From: Treponema sp.
GTDB lineage: Bacteria; Spirochaetota; Spirochaetia; Treponematales; Breznakiellaceae
Direction of reading: 5' to 3'
Length of the DNA: 45,311 nt
Assembly (NCBI GenBank): GCA_031278095.1
Contig: JAITLC010000051.1
Coordinates: 1-45,311 of the forward strand
Positions 25,646 through 39,059 of this stretch are shown here, piece after piece (the first letter of the stretch is position 1; the number at the start of each line of letters is the position of its first letter). The notes under the pieces were generated by a model. That model saw only the letters and a list, made by a program, of their open reading frames with translations, did not search any database and was not told the origin of the DNA. Both the position numbers and the translations under genes were made by a program.

Positions 25646-27277
25646 ATGGATAACAGCACGCAGCAACATAACAGGCTTTTCAGGACAACCGCTCATTGGG
25701 CCGACGAAACGGCGCTCAGGATCATCAGGGAAAAGGGTGAAAAGGAACTTTACACTTGCGCCTCAGGCATTACCCCTTCCGGAACGGTGCATATCGGCAA
25801 CTTTCGGGAAATCATGTCCGTAGATCTCGTAGTCCGGGCCCTGCGGGATCTGGGCCGGAAGGTGCGCTTCATCTACAGTTGGGACGATTACGACGTGTTC
25901 CGCAAGGTACCGCTTAACATGCCCAAACAGGATGAACTTGAAAAATACCTCCGCTTCCCCATAACCATGGTGCCGGATCCCTGGGAACGGGATGAAAGCT
26001 ACGCCCGGCATCATGAAATTGATGTAGAATCCGTGCTTCCCATAGTAGGCATTACCCCGGAATTTCTCTACCAGTCAAAGCGTTACCGTTCTTCTATGTA
26101 TGCCCGGGGCATGCGGAAGGCTCTTGAACACAAGGAAGAACTTAAAACGATTCTGGACAAATTCCGGGACGAGGATCACAAGATTCAGGGTGAATGGTGG
26201 CCAGTCAGCGTCTTCTGCGGCAAGTGTAACAGGGATGATACCGATATTGACGGCTGGGACGGCGAATGGGGCCTAAGCTATCACTGCAATTCCTGCGGCC
26301 ACAGTGAAACAACGAACCTTCAAACATCCAAAGGAGTCAAACTCGGCTGGCGGATTGACTGGCCCATGCGCTGGGATTTTGAGGATGTGGACTTTGAACC
26401 TGCGGGCAAGGATCACCACAGTCAGGGCGGCAGTTTTGATACGGGCCGCCATATCTGCAAGGATGTATACAATCACGAAGCGCCGGTAAGCTTCCGTTAC
26501 GACTTTATCGGCATTAAGGGTTCCGCAGGAAAAATGTCAAGTTCCAGAGGAAAGGTAGTGGATCTGCGGGATATCCTCCGGGTCTATACGCCGGAACTGG
26601 TACGCTATCTTTTTGCCGGGACGCGGCCCAACACGGAATTTACTATCTCCTTCGATCTTGATGTGATAAAAATTTACGAAGACTACGATAAAACCGAAAG
26701 AATTGCCTGGAAGCTGGAACCGGCAAAGGATGAAGCAACGTATCAGCGGGAAAAGAGAATTTATGAATTCTCCCAAACAACGGTAGACGATGAAGGCAAA
26801 ACCCTTATGCCTTCAAATCCGCCCTGCCAAATACCCTTCCGGCACCTGTGTAACCTTATCCAGATTGCAGACGGCGACATCGAACAGGCTCTGGCAAATA
26901 TTTCCTGTTCGGATGAACAGCTTCCCGCACTCAGAGTCAGGGCGGCCTGCGCAAAATACTGGGCGGAAGAATGTGCCCCGGATGAATTCCGTTTCCACCT
27001 GTGCAATGCCGGAGAGAAGGCGGCTTTAAGCGAAGAAGAGACAGCAGGACTGCAGGCGTTGCGGGATCAGGTGGTTGCGGGGATTGAAAAGTTTAACGAC
27101 GACAAAAGTTGCGCCGAGGCGATCTATCAGGCGGCGGCAAGCACCGGTCTTGAAGGCAAAACCCTCTTCCGGGCAAGCTACCAAGCTCTCATCGGCAAGG
27201 ATCAAGGCCCCCGGCTGGCAAACTTCCTCCGCTCGATCGGCAAAGAAAGGCTTATGGATATCCTTGCGGTCTATTAA
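25646..27277 (+). CDS. lysS: Lysyl-tRNA synthetase, class I type
   Basis: The 543-aa enzyme charges tRNA-Lys. It is the class I form found in archaea and spirochaetes, not the class II form of most bacteria. Signatures: SGTVHIGNFRE (HIGH-type) near residue 50, KMSSSRGK (KMSKS-type) near residue 295, and a zinc-like knuckle CGKC ... CNSCGH between them. The C-terminal anticodon-binding region is helical and complete. The open frame extends upstream to 25499 over the aroA end, but that part has no coding character, so ATG 25646 is chosen. It converges on the beta-mannosidase gene with a 16-bp gap. Confidence 0.95.
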   Translation: MDNSTQQHNRLFRTTAHWADETALRIIREKGEKELYTCASGITPSGTVHIGNFREIMSVDLVVRALRDLGRKVRFIYSWDDYDVFRKVPLNMPKQDELEKYLRFPITMVPDPWERDESYARHHEIDVESVLPIVGITPEFLYQSKRYRSSMYARGMRKALEHKEELKTILDKFRDEDHKIQGEWWPVSVFCGKCNRDDTDIDGWDGEWGLSYHCNSCGHSETTNLQTSKGVKLGWRIDWPMRWDFEDVDFEPAGKDHHSQGGSFDTGRHICKDVYNHEAPVSFRYDFIGIKGSAGKMSSSRGKVVDLRDILRVYTPELVRYLFAGTRPNTEFTISFDLDVIKIYEDYDKTERIAWKLEPAKDEATYQREKRIYEFSQTTVDDEGKTLMPSNPPCQIPFRHLCNLIQIADGDIEQALANISCSDEQLPALRVRAACAKYWAEECAPDEFRFHLCNAGEKAALSEEETAGLQALRDQVVAGIEKFNDDKSCAEAIYQAAASTGLEGKTLFRASYQALIGKDQGPRLANFLRSIGKERLMDILAVY

Positions 27278-27293
27278 GACCGCCGGCGCCGCG

Positions 27294-29771
27294 TTACTTT
27301 ATATCAAACACACTCCGCAGCTTCAATCCTTCCGGCTTTCCGGAGAGGATCTTTACCGTTTTGGTTCCCGCGTTCATGTCGAAGTAGTTATCCGAAAGAA
27401 CAAGGTCTTCGTTTTTATTGAGAATCTCAACACTCTTTGCATAGGCTGAGGCGCTGACAGTGATACTGTCGCCGTTTACCGTGCACTTGAGACCGGGATC
27501 CTGCCAGTGGAAAAACTTCGGCAGACTAAAGATAACCGTTCCCTCGCTGATACATTCCTTGCCATCGTAGAGATGATAGCTTACGTATTCATCATCAAGA
27601 GAGAAACCTTCGGTTGGACTTCCAGGCTTTATCTCCGGAACCATCACTTTGTCGAGCCAGAGGGAACTCAGAGCCTTTACCTTGACAGGGATAGTCTTTT
27701 CCTTCAGTACCTCGGCGTTCCTGTCCCGAATTTCCCATTTTACCGTAAGCTTCTGGTCTTTAGGGGTTTCGTTGGCAACAGAAAGACGGAAACTTTTTTC
27801 GATCTTTGCCTTTAAGAGCGGTTGCTTGTTGGCGTCAGGATCCTGGGTCAAGAGGCCTTCCTCATGGCAGGAGATCATCAGCGGCTGGAAGAAACGCCGT
27901 GCGTAGTAGTGCAGCGCCTTCCAGCGGAAGTAGTAGTCCACCGAAGCCCAGGAAATTACCGGCCATATATCGTTGAGCTGCCAGTAGATGGCTCCCATGC
28001 AACGGCCCCGGTTACGGCGGAAATGCTCCACCCCATACTTAATCGCCTCGGCCTGAAGAAGCTGGGAAGCGTAGATCAGCGTTTCAAAACTGCCGGGGTA
28101 AAGAAAAGTCTGATACATATAGTTCATAATCTTCCCGTTTGCCGCATTGTTCCGCTGGTGCCTTTCCATCACATAGCTGAAAAAATTCCTGTCCCCGGGT
28201 TCGGTAAATGCCTCGACGGTTTTAAGGGCAGGGAGAGACTGAAATCCGAACTCGGAAACATAACGGAAGAAGTAGTTCCGGTAATCACTGAAAGGCTTGT
28301 TTCCATGCCATACATCCCAGTAGTGTACATCTCCCCGGTCAGGATCGTTGGGCTTGTCGAAGCTTCCTCCGGAAGAGGGACTGGCGGGCCAGTAGAAAGT
28401 CTGCGGATCGTATTCCTTCAAAAGCCGGGGGAAGATGTATTCATACATCTTGATATAGTCGGCCTTCTGTTTTGGAGTATCCACCCACATGTTCTGATCG
28501 ACAAACATCTCCATTTCGTTGTTACCGCAGTAAAGCCCCAGAGAAGCGTGGTGCCGGATACGCTTTACATTGTCCGCCACTTCGGCGCAGATATTTTTGT
28601 CAAAGTCATCGGTCAATTCATACACCGCGCAGGCAAACATAAAGTCCAACCATACTACAAGCCCCAGTTCATCGCAGATATCAAAGAAAAAATCATCGGG
28701 ATAATAACCGCCGCCCCAAACCCGGACTGCATTGAAATTCGCTGCGATGCACTGTTCCAGCAGTTTCCGTGTCCGCTGTGGATTTACCCTGGAAAGAATA
28801 TTGTCCTCGGGTATGTAGTCTGCGCCCATGGCAAAAATGGGAACTCCGTTCACCTCAAGGGCAAAACTTTCACCCCATTTGTCTTTCTTGATCCGTATGG
28901 TCATGCTGCGAAACCCATAGCGGCGTTCCCAGTGGTCAACTTCCCTGCCCTTGTAGAAAAGTGTTACTTTCACCGTATAGAGGGGATGCTCTCCAAAACC
29001 ATTGGGCCACCAGAGTTCAGGCTTTTCAATGGTGATCTTCTTGGGCGGCTTGCCATAGTCGGTACTCTTGCCCTTGGGACTAGTAATGGTGAGGGTGTAC
29101 GAAAGATCCCGTTTCGAAATCCGTTTACCTCCTGTATCCAGGCTTACCTTTACCGCAAGGTCTACCTTGCCCGCCCGGTGTTTCTGGCTTACATACACTT
29201 CTCCGATACGGGCCGCGGTAATGCCAAGCAGCTCTATGTCCCGCCAGATCCCCGCATCGGGAAGCCGGGGGCCCCAGTCCCAGCCGAACATACAGTGAGC
29301 CTTGCGGATCTGGGGAAAACCGTCCAGGCACTGATCGGAACCCATTGTCTTGAGCTTTGAATATGCGTCCGCAACAAATTTTACAGGAGAGTGAAAAACA
29401 ATTTTAAGACTGTTTTCCCCTTTCTTGAGCTGCTTCTTTACATCGAATTCCCAGATCCGGTGCATGTTATCCGCATTCCCCAAAAGAGCTCCGTTCAGAT
29501 AAATATCGGCCAGGGTATCAAGACCATTACAACGGAGCAGCACTCTGTCGCTTGCCAAAAGATCATTTTGTACCTTGAATGAACAGAGGTATTCGTAGTC
29601 TTTCTCCATCAGGGCAAAGGCATTGTCTTCGTTATCCCTCCAGTAGGGATCTTCCATTTTTTTGTTTGCCAGAAGATCCGCATAGACTGAACCGGGCACC
29701 TTTGCCTGGAGGTATGCCGGTTCCCCTGCCTGTTTCATCTTCCAGTTTTCGTGAAGTTTCTGAATAATCAT
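27294..29771 (-). CDS. GH2 beta-mannosidase
   Basis: The 825-aa enzyme has the GH2 order: sugar-binding domain (~1-180), Ig-like domain (~195-290), TIM barrel (~300-600) and C-terminal sandwich. Acid/base Glu419 lies in YCGNNEMEMF and nucleophile Glu507 in VSEFGFQSLP, both typical of beta-mannosidases rather than galactosidases. VRVWGGGYYPDDFFFDICDE and GAIYWQLNDIWPVISWASVD are further hallmarks. There is no signal peptide, so it acts in the cytoplasm on imported mannosides. AGGCGG precedes ATG 29771. It is the last gene of the minus-strand uptake locus, after an SDR gene and one palindromic repeat. Confidence 0.93.
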   Translation of the reverse strand: MIIQKLHENWKMKQAGEPAYLQAKVPGSVYADLLANKKMEDPYWRDNEDNAFALMEKDYEYLCSFKVQNDLLASDRVLLRCNGLDTLADIYLNGALLGNADNMHRIWEFDVKKQLKKGENSLKIVFHSPVKFVADAYSKLKTMGSDQCLDGFPQIRKAHCMFGWDWGPRLPDAGIWRDIELLGITAARIGEVYVSQKHRAGKVDLAVKVSLDTGGKRISKRDLSYTLTITSPKGKSTDYGKPPKKITIEKPELWWPNGFGEHPLYTVKVTLFYKGREVDHWERRYGFRSMTIRIKKDKWGESFALEVNGVPIFAMGADYIPEDNILSRVNPQRTRKLLEQCIAANFNAVRVWGGGYYPDDFFFDICDELGLVVWLDFMFACAVYELTDDFDKNICAEVADNVKRIRHHASLGLYCGNNEMEMFVDQNMWVDTPKQKADYIKMYEYIFPRLLKEYDPQTFYWPASPSSGGSFDKPNDPDRGDVHYWDVWHGNKPFSDYRNYFFRYVSEFGFQSLPALKTVEAFTEPGDRNFFSYVMERHQRNNAANGKIMNYMYQTFLYPGSFETLIYASQLLQAEAIKYGVEHFRRNRGRCMGAIYWQLNDIWPVISWASVDYYFRWKALHYYARRFFQPLMISCHEEGLLTQDPDANKQPLLKAKIEKSFRLSVANETPKDQKLTVKWEIRDRNAEVLKEKTIPVKVKALSSLWLDKVMVPEIKPGSPTEGFSLDDEYVSYHLYDGKECISEGTVIFSLPKFFHWQDPGLKCTVNGDSITVSASAYAKSVEILNKNEDLVLSDNYFDMNAGTKTVKILSGKPEGLKLRSVFDIK

Positions 29772-29818
29772 AAATACCGCCTAAAGAATTGACTGCCTGC
29801 ATTACAACATATACGTGA

Positions 29819-29869
29819 AGCTGTTCCAGAATCCGGTGATCCGGCAGGATCATAATTTTGGAACAAGCT
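29819..29869. repeat. Family B palindrome, copy 1 (CCGGCAGGATCATAATTTT core)
   Basis: AGCTGTTCCA and TGGAACAAGCT arms enclose AATCCGGTGATCCGGCAGGAT and CATAATTT. The arms match family A; the longer core is specific to three copies (also 30731-30770 and 33989-34039), all around the mannoside locus. Confidence 0.8.
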
Positions 29870-29907
29870 CTTGTATCATGTACACCTTGTACGGCTACAC
29901 CTGGATT

Positions 29908-30687
29908 TTACTGACACACATAGGCCCCATCAACGATGAGATCACTACCGTTGGTATAACCGGAACTGTCCGCCGCAAGGTATATCACAGCTCCTATGAG
30001 TTCTTCGGGATTACCCATGCGGTGCATGGGGATCAGGGGCATCCAGGCATCTTTGAGTTCCTGAGGAGTGTCAACGCTCATGGGGGTGGCAATGTAACCG
30101 GGAGAAAGACTGTTTACCCGGATGCCATAAGGAGCCCATTCCACCGCCAGGGAACGCGTCAGATGAATGATCCCCGCCTTGGAAGCGTTGTAGGAAGCCT
30201 GCCACTGGGGAACATTGACAATGGAACCGGACATGGAAGCCATATTGATGATACTCCCCTTTATCTTCCGTTCCTTCATGATCTTCCCCGCGGCACGGGC
30301 CACGATATACTCCCCGGTGAGATTAATATCAATAACCTGCCGGAACCGATCGACATCGTGTTCAAAGGTATCTTCGTGAATACAGACACCGGCATTGTTA
30401 AACACAATATCCAGGGAACCGGAACGATTCAGTATCTCCGCCAGGGCCTTGTCCACCGACTTTTCATCGGTAACATCGGCAATAAGACTGTAAGCCTTAC
30501 CCGGAGGGACGCCTTCCTCCTTTTCAATAAGCCTTACCGTTTCATCAGCCCCGGTACGGGAAATAATAGCGATCTCCGCTCCTGCCCTGGCGAGGCCGAT
30601 GGCCACCACCTGCCCTATACCGCGTCCGCCGCCTGTAACAAGGGTGACTTTATTTTTCAGGCTGAACAGGCTTTCAAGATAACTCAT
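29908..30687 (-). CDS. Short-chain dehydrogenase/reductase (SDR)
   Basis: The 259-aa oxidoreductase has the TGGGRGIGQ nucleotide loop (~residue 18), NNAG (~residue 93), the catalytic Ser-Tyr-Lys set (SMSGS ... YNASK), and SLSPGYIATPM. Lack of an acidic residue after the second strand (IISRTG) leaves NAD versus NADP open. GGGGAG lies 5 nt before ATG 30687. The pattern is that of gluconate 5-dehydrogenase or polyol/sugar dehydrogenases, and its place between sugar permeases and a beta-mannosidase supports a sugar substrate. Family B repeats flank it on both sides. Confidence 0.9.
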   Translation of the reverse strand: MSYLESLFSLKNKVTLVTGGGRGIGQVVAIGLARAGAEIAIISRTGADETVRLIEKEEGVPPGKAYSLIADVTDEKSVDKALAEILNRSGSLDIVFNNAGVCIHEDTFEHDVDRFRQVIDINLTGEYIVARAAGKIMKERKIKGSIINMASMSGSIVNVPQWQASYNASKAGIIHLTRSLAVEWAPYGIRVNSLSPGYIATPMSVDTPQELKDAWMPLIPMHRMGNPEELIGAVIYLAADSSGYTNGSDLIVDGAYVCQ

Positions 30688-30730
30688 GTCTACTCCCCAT
30701 ATGAAAATTTAAAATTTTGTTTATATGCGA

Positions 30731-30770
30731 GACTGTTCCAGAATCCGGCAGGATCATAATTTTAGAACAG
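30731..30770. repeat. Family B palindrome, copy 2
   Basis: GACTGTTCCA and TAGAACAGT arms around AATCCGGCAGGATCATAAT. It lacks the extra CCGGTGAT of copies 1 and 3. It has the same orientation as copy 1, so the two copies bracket the SDR gene as direct repeats. Confidence 0.8.
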
Positions 30771-30783
30771 TACTCTCTATTTA

Positions 30784-30821
30784 GCATCTGTCCACAAAAC
30801 CGGTTACTTTGCAGACAGACG
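30784..30821. repeat. CTGTCCA palindrome, diverged copy of 22423-22457; probable terminator of the permease genes
   Basis: GCATCTGTCCAC ... GCAGACAGACGC with the same AAAACCGGTTAC loop as at 22423. It abuts the stop codon of the second permease gene. Confidence 0.7.
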
Positions 30822-31637
30822 CTATTTAACCGAGCCGAGTATCCCCGACACAAACCTTCTCTGCTGGGTAATAAAGATCAGCAGGGTGGGAATGGTGCAG
30901 ATACTGATGCCGAGCATGAGCATACCGTAATCGGTGGTATAGCCCTGGGTCATACTGGCAAGCAGTATGGGCATGGTCTGGGCTTCTTTTTTTAGCAGGA
31001 TAATCATGGGCCACAGGTAGTTATTCCAGGCGCCCATAAAGACGATGATCGCGGCGGCGGCAAAAGTAGAACTCATCACCGGAACATAGATCCGCATATA
31101 GATGCCGAATTCACCAAGACCGTCCACCCGTGCGGCCTGCACAATCTCCATGGGAAAATTGGCGGAATTCTGCCTGAAAAAGAAGATGAGAAAGGCCGTT
31201 GCAATACCGGGCAATACAATCCCCATGGTGGTATTGAGCAGCTTCATCTGGCTGAACAGCCTGAACAGGGGTACCATTATCGAGGCAAAAGGCACCATCA
31301 TGGAGAGGAGGAGGATTGCCATGAGTCTGTCCTTGGCCTTGTCCCGGTAGATTTGGAAGCCGTAACCGGCAAGGGAACAGACAAAGAGGCTGAGAAGCGT
31401 AGCTATCAGGGCGTTTCTGAGGGAATTCCCGAAGGAGAAATGCAATGTATAGGTTGTGGTCAGGGTCTTCCAGTTTTCCAGAGTATTAAGACCGAAGAAA
31501 AACCGGCCCCGGACTACTTCGACGCTTTTATTGGTGGCGGCAAGAATCATCCAAAAAAATGGAAAGGCGGCAATAACTCCGGCCACGGTAAGAAATAGAT
31601 ACATGATAAGGGGCGTAAAACCATTCCGCGTCTTCAT
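30822..31637 (-). CDS. Sugar ABC transporter permease, MalG type
   Basis: The 271-aa protein has six hydrophobic helices and the EAA-type loop near residue 185 (VQAARVDGLGEFGIYMRIYV), which contacts the ATPase. The N-terminus (LIMYLFLTVAGVIAAFPFFWMI) is typical of CUT1-family MalG-like subunits. GGAGACAAG precedes ATG 31637, and the start overlaps the stop of the upstream permease (ATGA), so the two are coupled. It pairs with the MalF-like permease and the binding lipoprotein upstream. Confidence 0.93.
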   Translation of the reverse strand: MKTRNGFTPLIMYLFLTVAGVIAAFPFFWMILAATNKSVEVVRGRFFFGLNTLENWKTLTTTYTLHFSFGNSLRNALIATLLSLFVCSLAGYGFQIYRDKAKDRLMAILLLSMMVPFASIMVPLFRLFSQMKLLNTTMGIVLPGIATAFLIFFFRQNSANFPMEIVQAARVDGLGEFGIYMRIYVPVMSSTFAAAAIIVFMGAWNNYLWPMIILLKKEAQTMPILLASMTQGYTTDYGMLMLGISICTIPTLLIFITQQRRFVSGILGSVK

Positions 31638-32512
31638 TGTTTCTTGTCTCCTATTTTCATCTGAATGAAGGACAGTACCGCTACCATGACAAGGATAGTA
31701 TAGGAAACTGCGGCGGCATACCCAAATTGCGGCGCATAAAGGAATGAAAGGTTGTATACATACTGCGAAATTGTCTGGGTCGCGTTCCCCGGACCGCCGT
31801 TGGTCATGACCTTGGCTTCGTCAAAGAGCTGCAGGGTTCCGTTGGTACTCATGATCGTAGTTAAAAGAATTACCGGAGCCAGCAGGGGGACTGTTATCCT
31901 GAAGAAGGCCTGGATCGCATTGGCTCCGTCGATCCGTGCAGCCTCATATACCGATTTTTCTATGGTTTGAAGCCCCGCAAGATAGAAGATCGTATTGTAT
32001 CCTGTCCAGCGCCAGGTTATTACCGTGATAATAACACCCTTCGCCAGGATCGGGTTGGTAAGCCAGTTAATGGAAGTGGAAATAACGTGAAGACGCGTCA
32101 ACATTAAATTGATAAAGCCGTCCACCGAAAAGAAAGACTTGAAAATGATCGAAGCCGAAACAAGACCGGTGGCGCAGGGCAGAAAAACCAGCGCCCGGAA
32201 AAAACCTTTGGCCTTAAGCCGCGGACTGTTCAGCATGGAAGCGAGGATCAGGGCCAGAACAAGCATGACCGGCACCTGGATAATAAGATAGATAAAGACG
32301 TTCCGCACCGCTACCCGGAACTGGGTGTCCTGCAGCAGTCTGAAGTAATTATTAATGCCCGCAAACTTCAGGTTGTTACCCCTTCCGCTGGAGAGGGAAA
32401 GGATAAGAGCCTGAATCATCGGGTAAAAAGACATGAAGAAGATAAGGAGGGAGGCGGGCGCAACAAAGATCCAACCCCACAGTTTTGTTTTCTTTTCAAG
32501 GGTGAATTTCAT
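31634..32512 (-). CDS. Sugar ABC transporter permease, MalF type
   Basis: The 292-aa CUT1 permease has about six helices (WGWIFVAPASLLIFFMSFYP first) and the EAA-type loop at about residue 190 (YEAARIDGANAIQAFFRITV). The start lies 23 bp after the binding-protein gene and the end overlaps the next permease by 4 bp. No ATPase gene accompanies it; such systems often use a shared MsmK/UgpC-type ATPase encoded elsewhere. Confidence 0.93.
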   Translation of the reverse strand: MKFTLEKKTKLWGWIFVAPASLLIFFMSFYPMIQALILSLSSGRGNNLKFAGINNYFRLLQDTQFRVAVRNVFIYLIIQVPVMLVLALILASMLNSPRLKAKGFFRALVFLPCATGLVSASIIFKSFFSVDGFINLMLTRLHVISTSINWLTNPILAKGVIITVITWRWTGYNTIFYLAGLQTIEKSVYEAARIDGANAIQAFFRITVPLLAPVILLTTIMSTNGTLQLFDEAKVMTNGGPGNATQTISQYVYNLSFLYAPQFGYAAAVSYTILVMVAVLSFIQMKIGDKKQ

Positions 32513-32535
32513 GTACCGCCTCCATTCCTTAGGTT

Positions 32536-33822
32536 TTACTGGTTAATAATAGACTCCACGTCCTTCTGGGCAGTGGCAAGCGCCGAATCAACAGATGCGC
32601 CCTGCAGAACACTCACCAATGCGCGTCCCACGGCGTCACGTGCCTCATAGTTATAGACACCGTACTTTACCTTGGGCACCTTACTGGCATAACTTACCAG
32701 ATCTTCGTAGATCTTCTGCCCGCCGAAGAAGGGATGAGGTTCGCCATACACTGTGGAATCCGCAGCGGGAAGCCAGGTGGAAATGGCGCCGGAAGAGGGA
32801 AGAATGGTCTCATAGAATTCCACACTACCCGCCCAGACCTTGTCCAGAAGATCCATGGCCACATCGGGATATTTGGAGTTGGAAAGTACCATCCAGCCTG
32901 AACCGCCCTGGCTTGAATAGTTCACCGAATCAATGGTTCCAAACTTGGGGGTATTCACTACGGCCCATTTCCCGGCCTGGTCGGTGGCGGGAACGATGGA
33001 ACCGATGATCCAGCAACCCTGAATGGTGGATGCGGTCTGACCGTTATTGAGGCTGGCAATGTATGCGTTCCAGTCGGCTACCTGAAGGAGGACGCCCTTG
33101 TCTACCATTTCTTTGTAGATTTCCAGCGCCCGTTTGATAACCGGGTTTTCTTTGACATAGGGGTTTCCCTGATCGTCAAAGAACCATTTCCCAGCGCTCT
33201 GGGTCATCAGCATGAGGATATCCGACCCGCCGGTTGTGGTGGAAAGCATGGCTACCCCGGTCTTCTCCCTAACTACCTGTCCCTGTTCAATGAACGTTTC
33301 CCAGGTAATGTCGTTAAAGTCTTCAACCTTGTAACCGGCCTGTTCAACGATGTCCCTGCGGAGGAAGGTAGCGGTAGCGCCGTTATCGAAGGGCACGCCG
33401 TAGTTCTTTCCTTCATAGGTACCTACATCCAGCTTGAACTGGGCAAACTTGGAGAGGTCAACCTTCCCGTTCAGGGGGAGATATGCATCGGGATAGGTCT
33501 GCACAAAGCGCTGGATGGAATTGTCCTGGTTAAGCAGAATGTCCGGCATATCGTCGGTCTCACCGGAAGAGAGGGCTGTGATAACCTTCTGCTCAATCTC
33601 GGTAATATCCATGACATCAGCCGATACATTGGGATGATCCCGCTGATAGATCTTCACCGCTTCGTTCATGGCGTACACATTGAACATGGGATCCCAGCAC
33701 CATACCAAAAGTTTCACCGGCGCATTGGGATCTACCGGAGCCGGAGCCGTTTCTTTTTTGCTGCATCCGATGATAGCAACTGCCATAAGCAGGACTACCA
33801 GGATAAGTAAAGCTTTTTTCAT
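32536..33822 (-). CDS. Sugar ABC transporter substrate-binding lipoprotein (family 1)
   Basis: From ATG 33822 (GGAGG well placed) the product is 428 aa. The lipoprotein signal MKKALLILVVLLMAVAIIGC has an IIGC lipobox, so the protein is anchored. The mature part (VKLLVWCWDPMFNVYAMNEA, SGETDDMPDILLNQD, YEGKNYGVPFDNGATATFL) fits family 1 extracellular solute-binding proteins that bind oligosaccharides. It is the first gene of the locus permease-permease-SDR-beta-mannosidase, so a mannose-containing oligosaccharide is a reasonable ligand, by context only. Confidence 0.93.
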   Translation of the reverse strand: MKKALLILVVLLMAVAIIGCSKKETAPAPVDPNAPVKLLVWCWDPMFNVYAMNEAVKIYQRDHPNVSADVMDITEIEQKVITALSSGETDDMPDILLNQDNSIQRFVQTYPDAYLPLNGKVDLSKFAQFKLDVGTYEGKNYGVPFDNGATATFLRRDIVEQAGYKVEDFNDITWETFIEQGQVVREKTGVAMLSTTTGGSDILMLMTQSAGKWFFDDQGNPYVKENPVIKRALEIYKEMVDKGVLLQVADWNAYIASLNNGQTASTIQGCWIIGSIVPATDQAGKWAVVNTPKFGTIDSVNYSSQGGSGWMVLSNSKYPDVAMDLLDKVWAGSVEFYETILPSSGAISTWLPAADSTVYGEPHPFFGGQKIYEDLVSYASKVPKVKYGVYNYEARDAVGRALVSVLQGASVDSALATAQKDVESIINQ

Positions 33823-33872
33823 AATTCCTCCGAAATTGTAATCAGATGCCGTCTGAAACATCATTATGGAGT

Positions 33873-33901
33873 AGTATAAGGGGGTTTAAAGAATTTTGCA
33901 A
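33873..33901 (-). promoter_or_regulatory. Promoter of the mannoside uptake locus
   Basis: On the minus strand TTGCAA (33896-33901), a 17-nt spacer and TATACT (33873-33878). The leader is about 45 nt and includes GGAGG. Confidence 0.65.
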
Positions 33902-33988
33902 CCATATTTTTTCAATCTCTTTCGGGAGATAAGGAGAGAATATTCAAATGGAATTCCGGTTTTACCTCTTCTTGGGGTATTTTCCAAG

Positions 33989-34039
33989 AGCTTGTTCCAA
34001 AATCCGGTGTCCGGCAGGATCATAATTTTGAAGCGGGCT
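33989..34039. repeat. Family B palindrome, copy 3
   Basis: AGCTTGTTCCAA, then AATCCGGTGTCCGGCAGGAT and CATAATTTTGAAGCGGGCT. The right arm has decayed relative to copy 1. It lies in the divergent gap between the ABC locus and the beta-galactosidase, ending just before the latter's promoter. Confidence 0.75.
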
Positions 34040-34042
34040 CAC

Positions 34043-37351
<3,309 letters not shown>

Positions 37352-37419
37352 AACTGCATTTCAAGCCATTCCCAAAAGCCGAAGTTTCGGGAAAGCCTCT
37401 TTCATGTTAGGTTAAATTT

Positions 37420-37980
<561 letters not shown>

Positions 37981-37999
37981 TATATCCCTCTTTACTAAG

Positions 38000-38150
38000 A
38001 TTGTTCGGAGACTTCAGTTTTTCGGGCAATAACCACGTAAAAATATACGTTCCACAGCCGCGGAAACCGAAAGTTCCCTGGAGAAAAACTGCAGAACTTG
38101 CAAACGAACCGCAGGTTAACAGAGAACCAGCCGGATTCTCCTCACAAGTC
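38000..38150. repeat. Long composite repeat, copy 2 (about 150 bp)
   Basis: Homologous over its whole length to 24005-24150, with the same hairpin order but many substitutions, so the copies are old. It fills the gap between lptB and the TlpA-like gene. Confidence 0.75.
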
Positions 38151-38216
38151 TAATATACATAAATCCTTACCGAGCGTCAAGCCTTGCGGTGTTGCGGGTT
38201 TGTAACAATAATTCTG

Positions 38217-39059
38217 CTACATCCGGAATTCGCTGCCCAGGTAGACTTCCCGTACCATTTCGTTGGCAAGGATCACATCCTTGTCCCCGCGGGCAACAAT
38301 GGTTCCGTCGGCAATGATAAAAGCCTCGGTGGTAATCTCCAGGGTATCCCGCACATTGTGGTCGGTAATAAGGATGCCGATTCCTTTTTCCGCCAGGCGG
38401 CGGATGATCTGTTTTATCTCAAATACGGCGATGGGATCTATACCGGCAAAAGGTTCATCAAGCAAAAGGAATTTGGGTTCCGTGGCCAGGGCTCTGGCAA
38501 TCTCGGTACGCCGCCGCTCGCCGCCGGAAAGGGTAAAACCGGGCTGTTTCCGTATCCTGCCGATACCAAATTCTTCAAGCAAGGCTTCCAGCCTTTCTTT
38601 TTTTTGAACCTTGTTTATGTCCTGGCGGGATTCAAGAATTGCCCAGAGATTCTGCTCAACAGTAAGCTTGCGGAAAATTGAAGCTTCCTGGGGCAGGTAG
38701 GCAATGCCCAGCCGGGCGCGGCGGAACATCGGCTTGTTGATAATATCAATGCCGTCCATAGTAACAATACCGCCTGAAGGTTTATAGAAACCGACAATCA
38801 TATAGAAAATTGTAGTTTTCCCCGCCCCGTTGGGGCCCAGGAGTCCGGCCACTTCACCGTTGTGCATGGAAAAATTAACACCCCGGACAACTTCCTTCCT
38901 GCCGAATTTTTTCTTGAGATCGCTTACCGAAAGTATGTGAAGTTGCGATGGCTCAGACGAAGCAGGCACCAGATACGAGAGGGGACCTGACGAAGGAAGC
39001 ATCCAGGGGGAAGTTTGATCCTGCAGCAGGAGGGGAGGAGTTTTTTTTTCATCATTCAT
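38217..39059 (-). CDS. lptB: LPS-transport-type ABC ATPase
   Basis: The 280-aa ATPase has Walker A (GPNGAGKTT), the Q-loop ([17 protein letters not shown], diagnostic of LptB), the signature [15 protein letters not shown], Walker B ([13 protein letters not shown]) and the H-loop in [13 protein letters not shown]. It should power transfer of a glycolipid from the inner to the outer membrane. About 40 residues precede the usual LptB start ([12 protein letters not shown]), rich in Pro and Ser; the start at 39059 overlaps lptA by 8 bp but has no clear ribosome site, so the true start may be internal (ATG 39002). LptF/LptG permeases are not in the window. Confidence 0.93.
   Translation of the reverse strand: MNDEKKTPPLLLQDQTSPWMLPSSGPLSYLVPASSEPSQLHILSVSDLKKKFGRKEVVRGVNFSMHNGEVAGLLGPNGAGKTTIFYMIVGFYKPSGGIVTMDGIDIINKPMFRRARLGIAYLPQEASIFRKLTVEQNLWAILESRQDINKVQKKERLEALLEEFGIGRIRKQPGFTLSGGERRRTEIARALATEPKFLLLDEPFAGIDPIAVFEIKQIIRRLAEKGIGILITDHNVRDTLEITTEAFIIADGTIVARGDKDVILANEMVREVYLGSEFRM

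Noticed and set aside
27822-29360. 512-aa plus-strand open frame opposite the beta-mannosidase gene
   Set aside because: Antisense of a clear GH2 gene with catalytic motifs; no independent coding evidence.
33948-34025. 25-codon plus-strand ORF after AAGGAGAG in the ABC/beta-galactosidase gap
   Set aside because: It ends inside a family B repeat and has no similarity; upstream of the real lacZ promoter. Not enough for a gene call.
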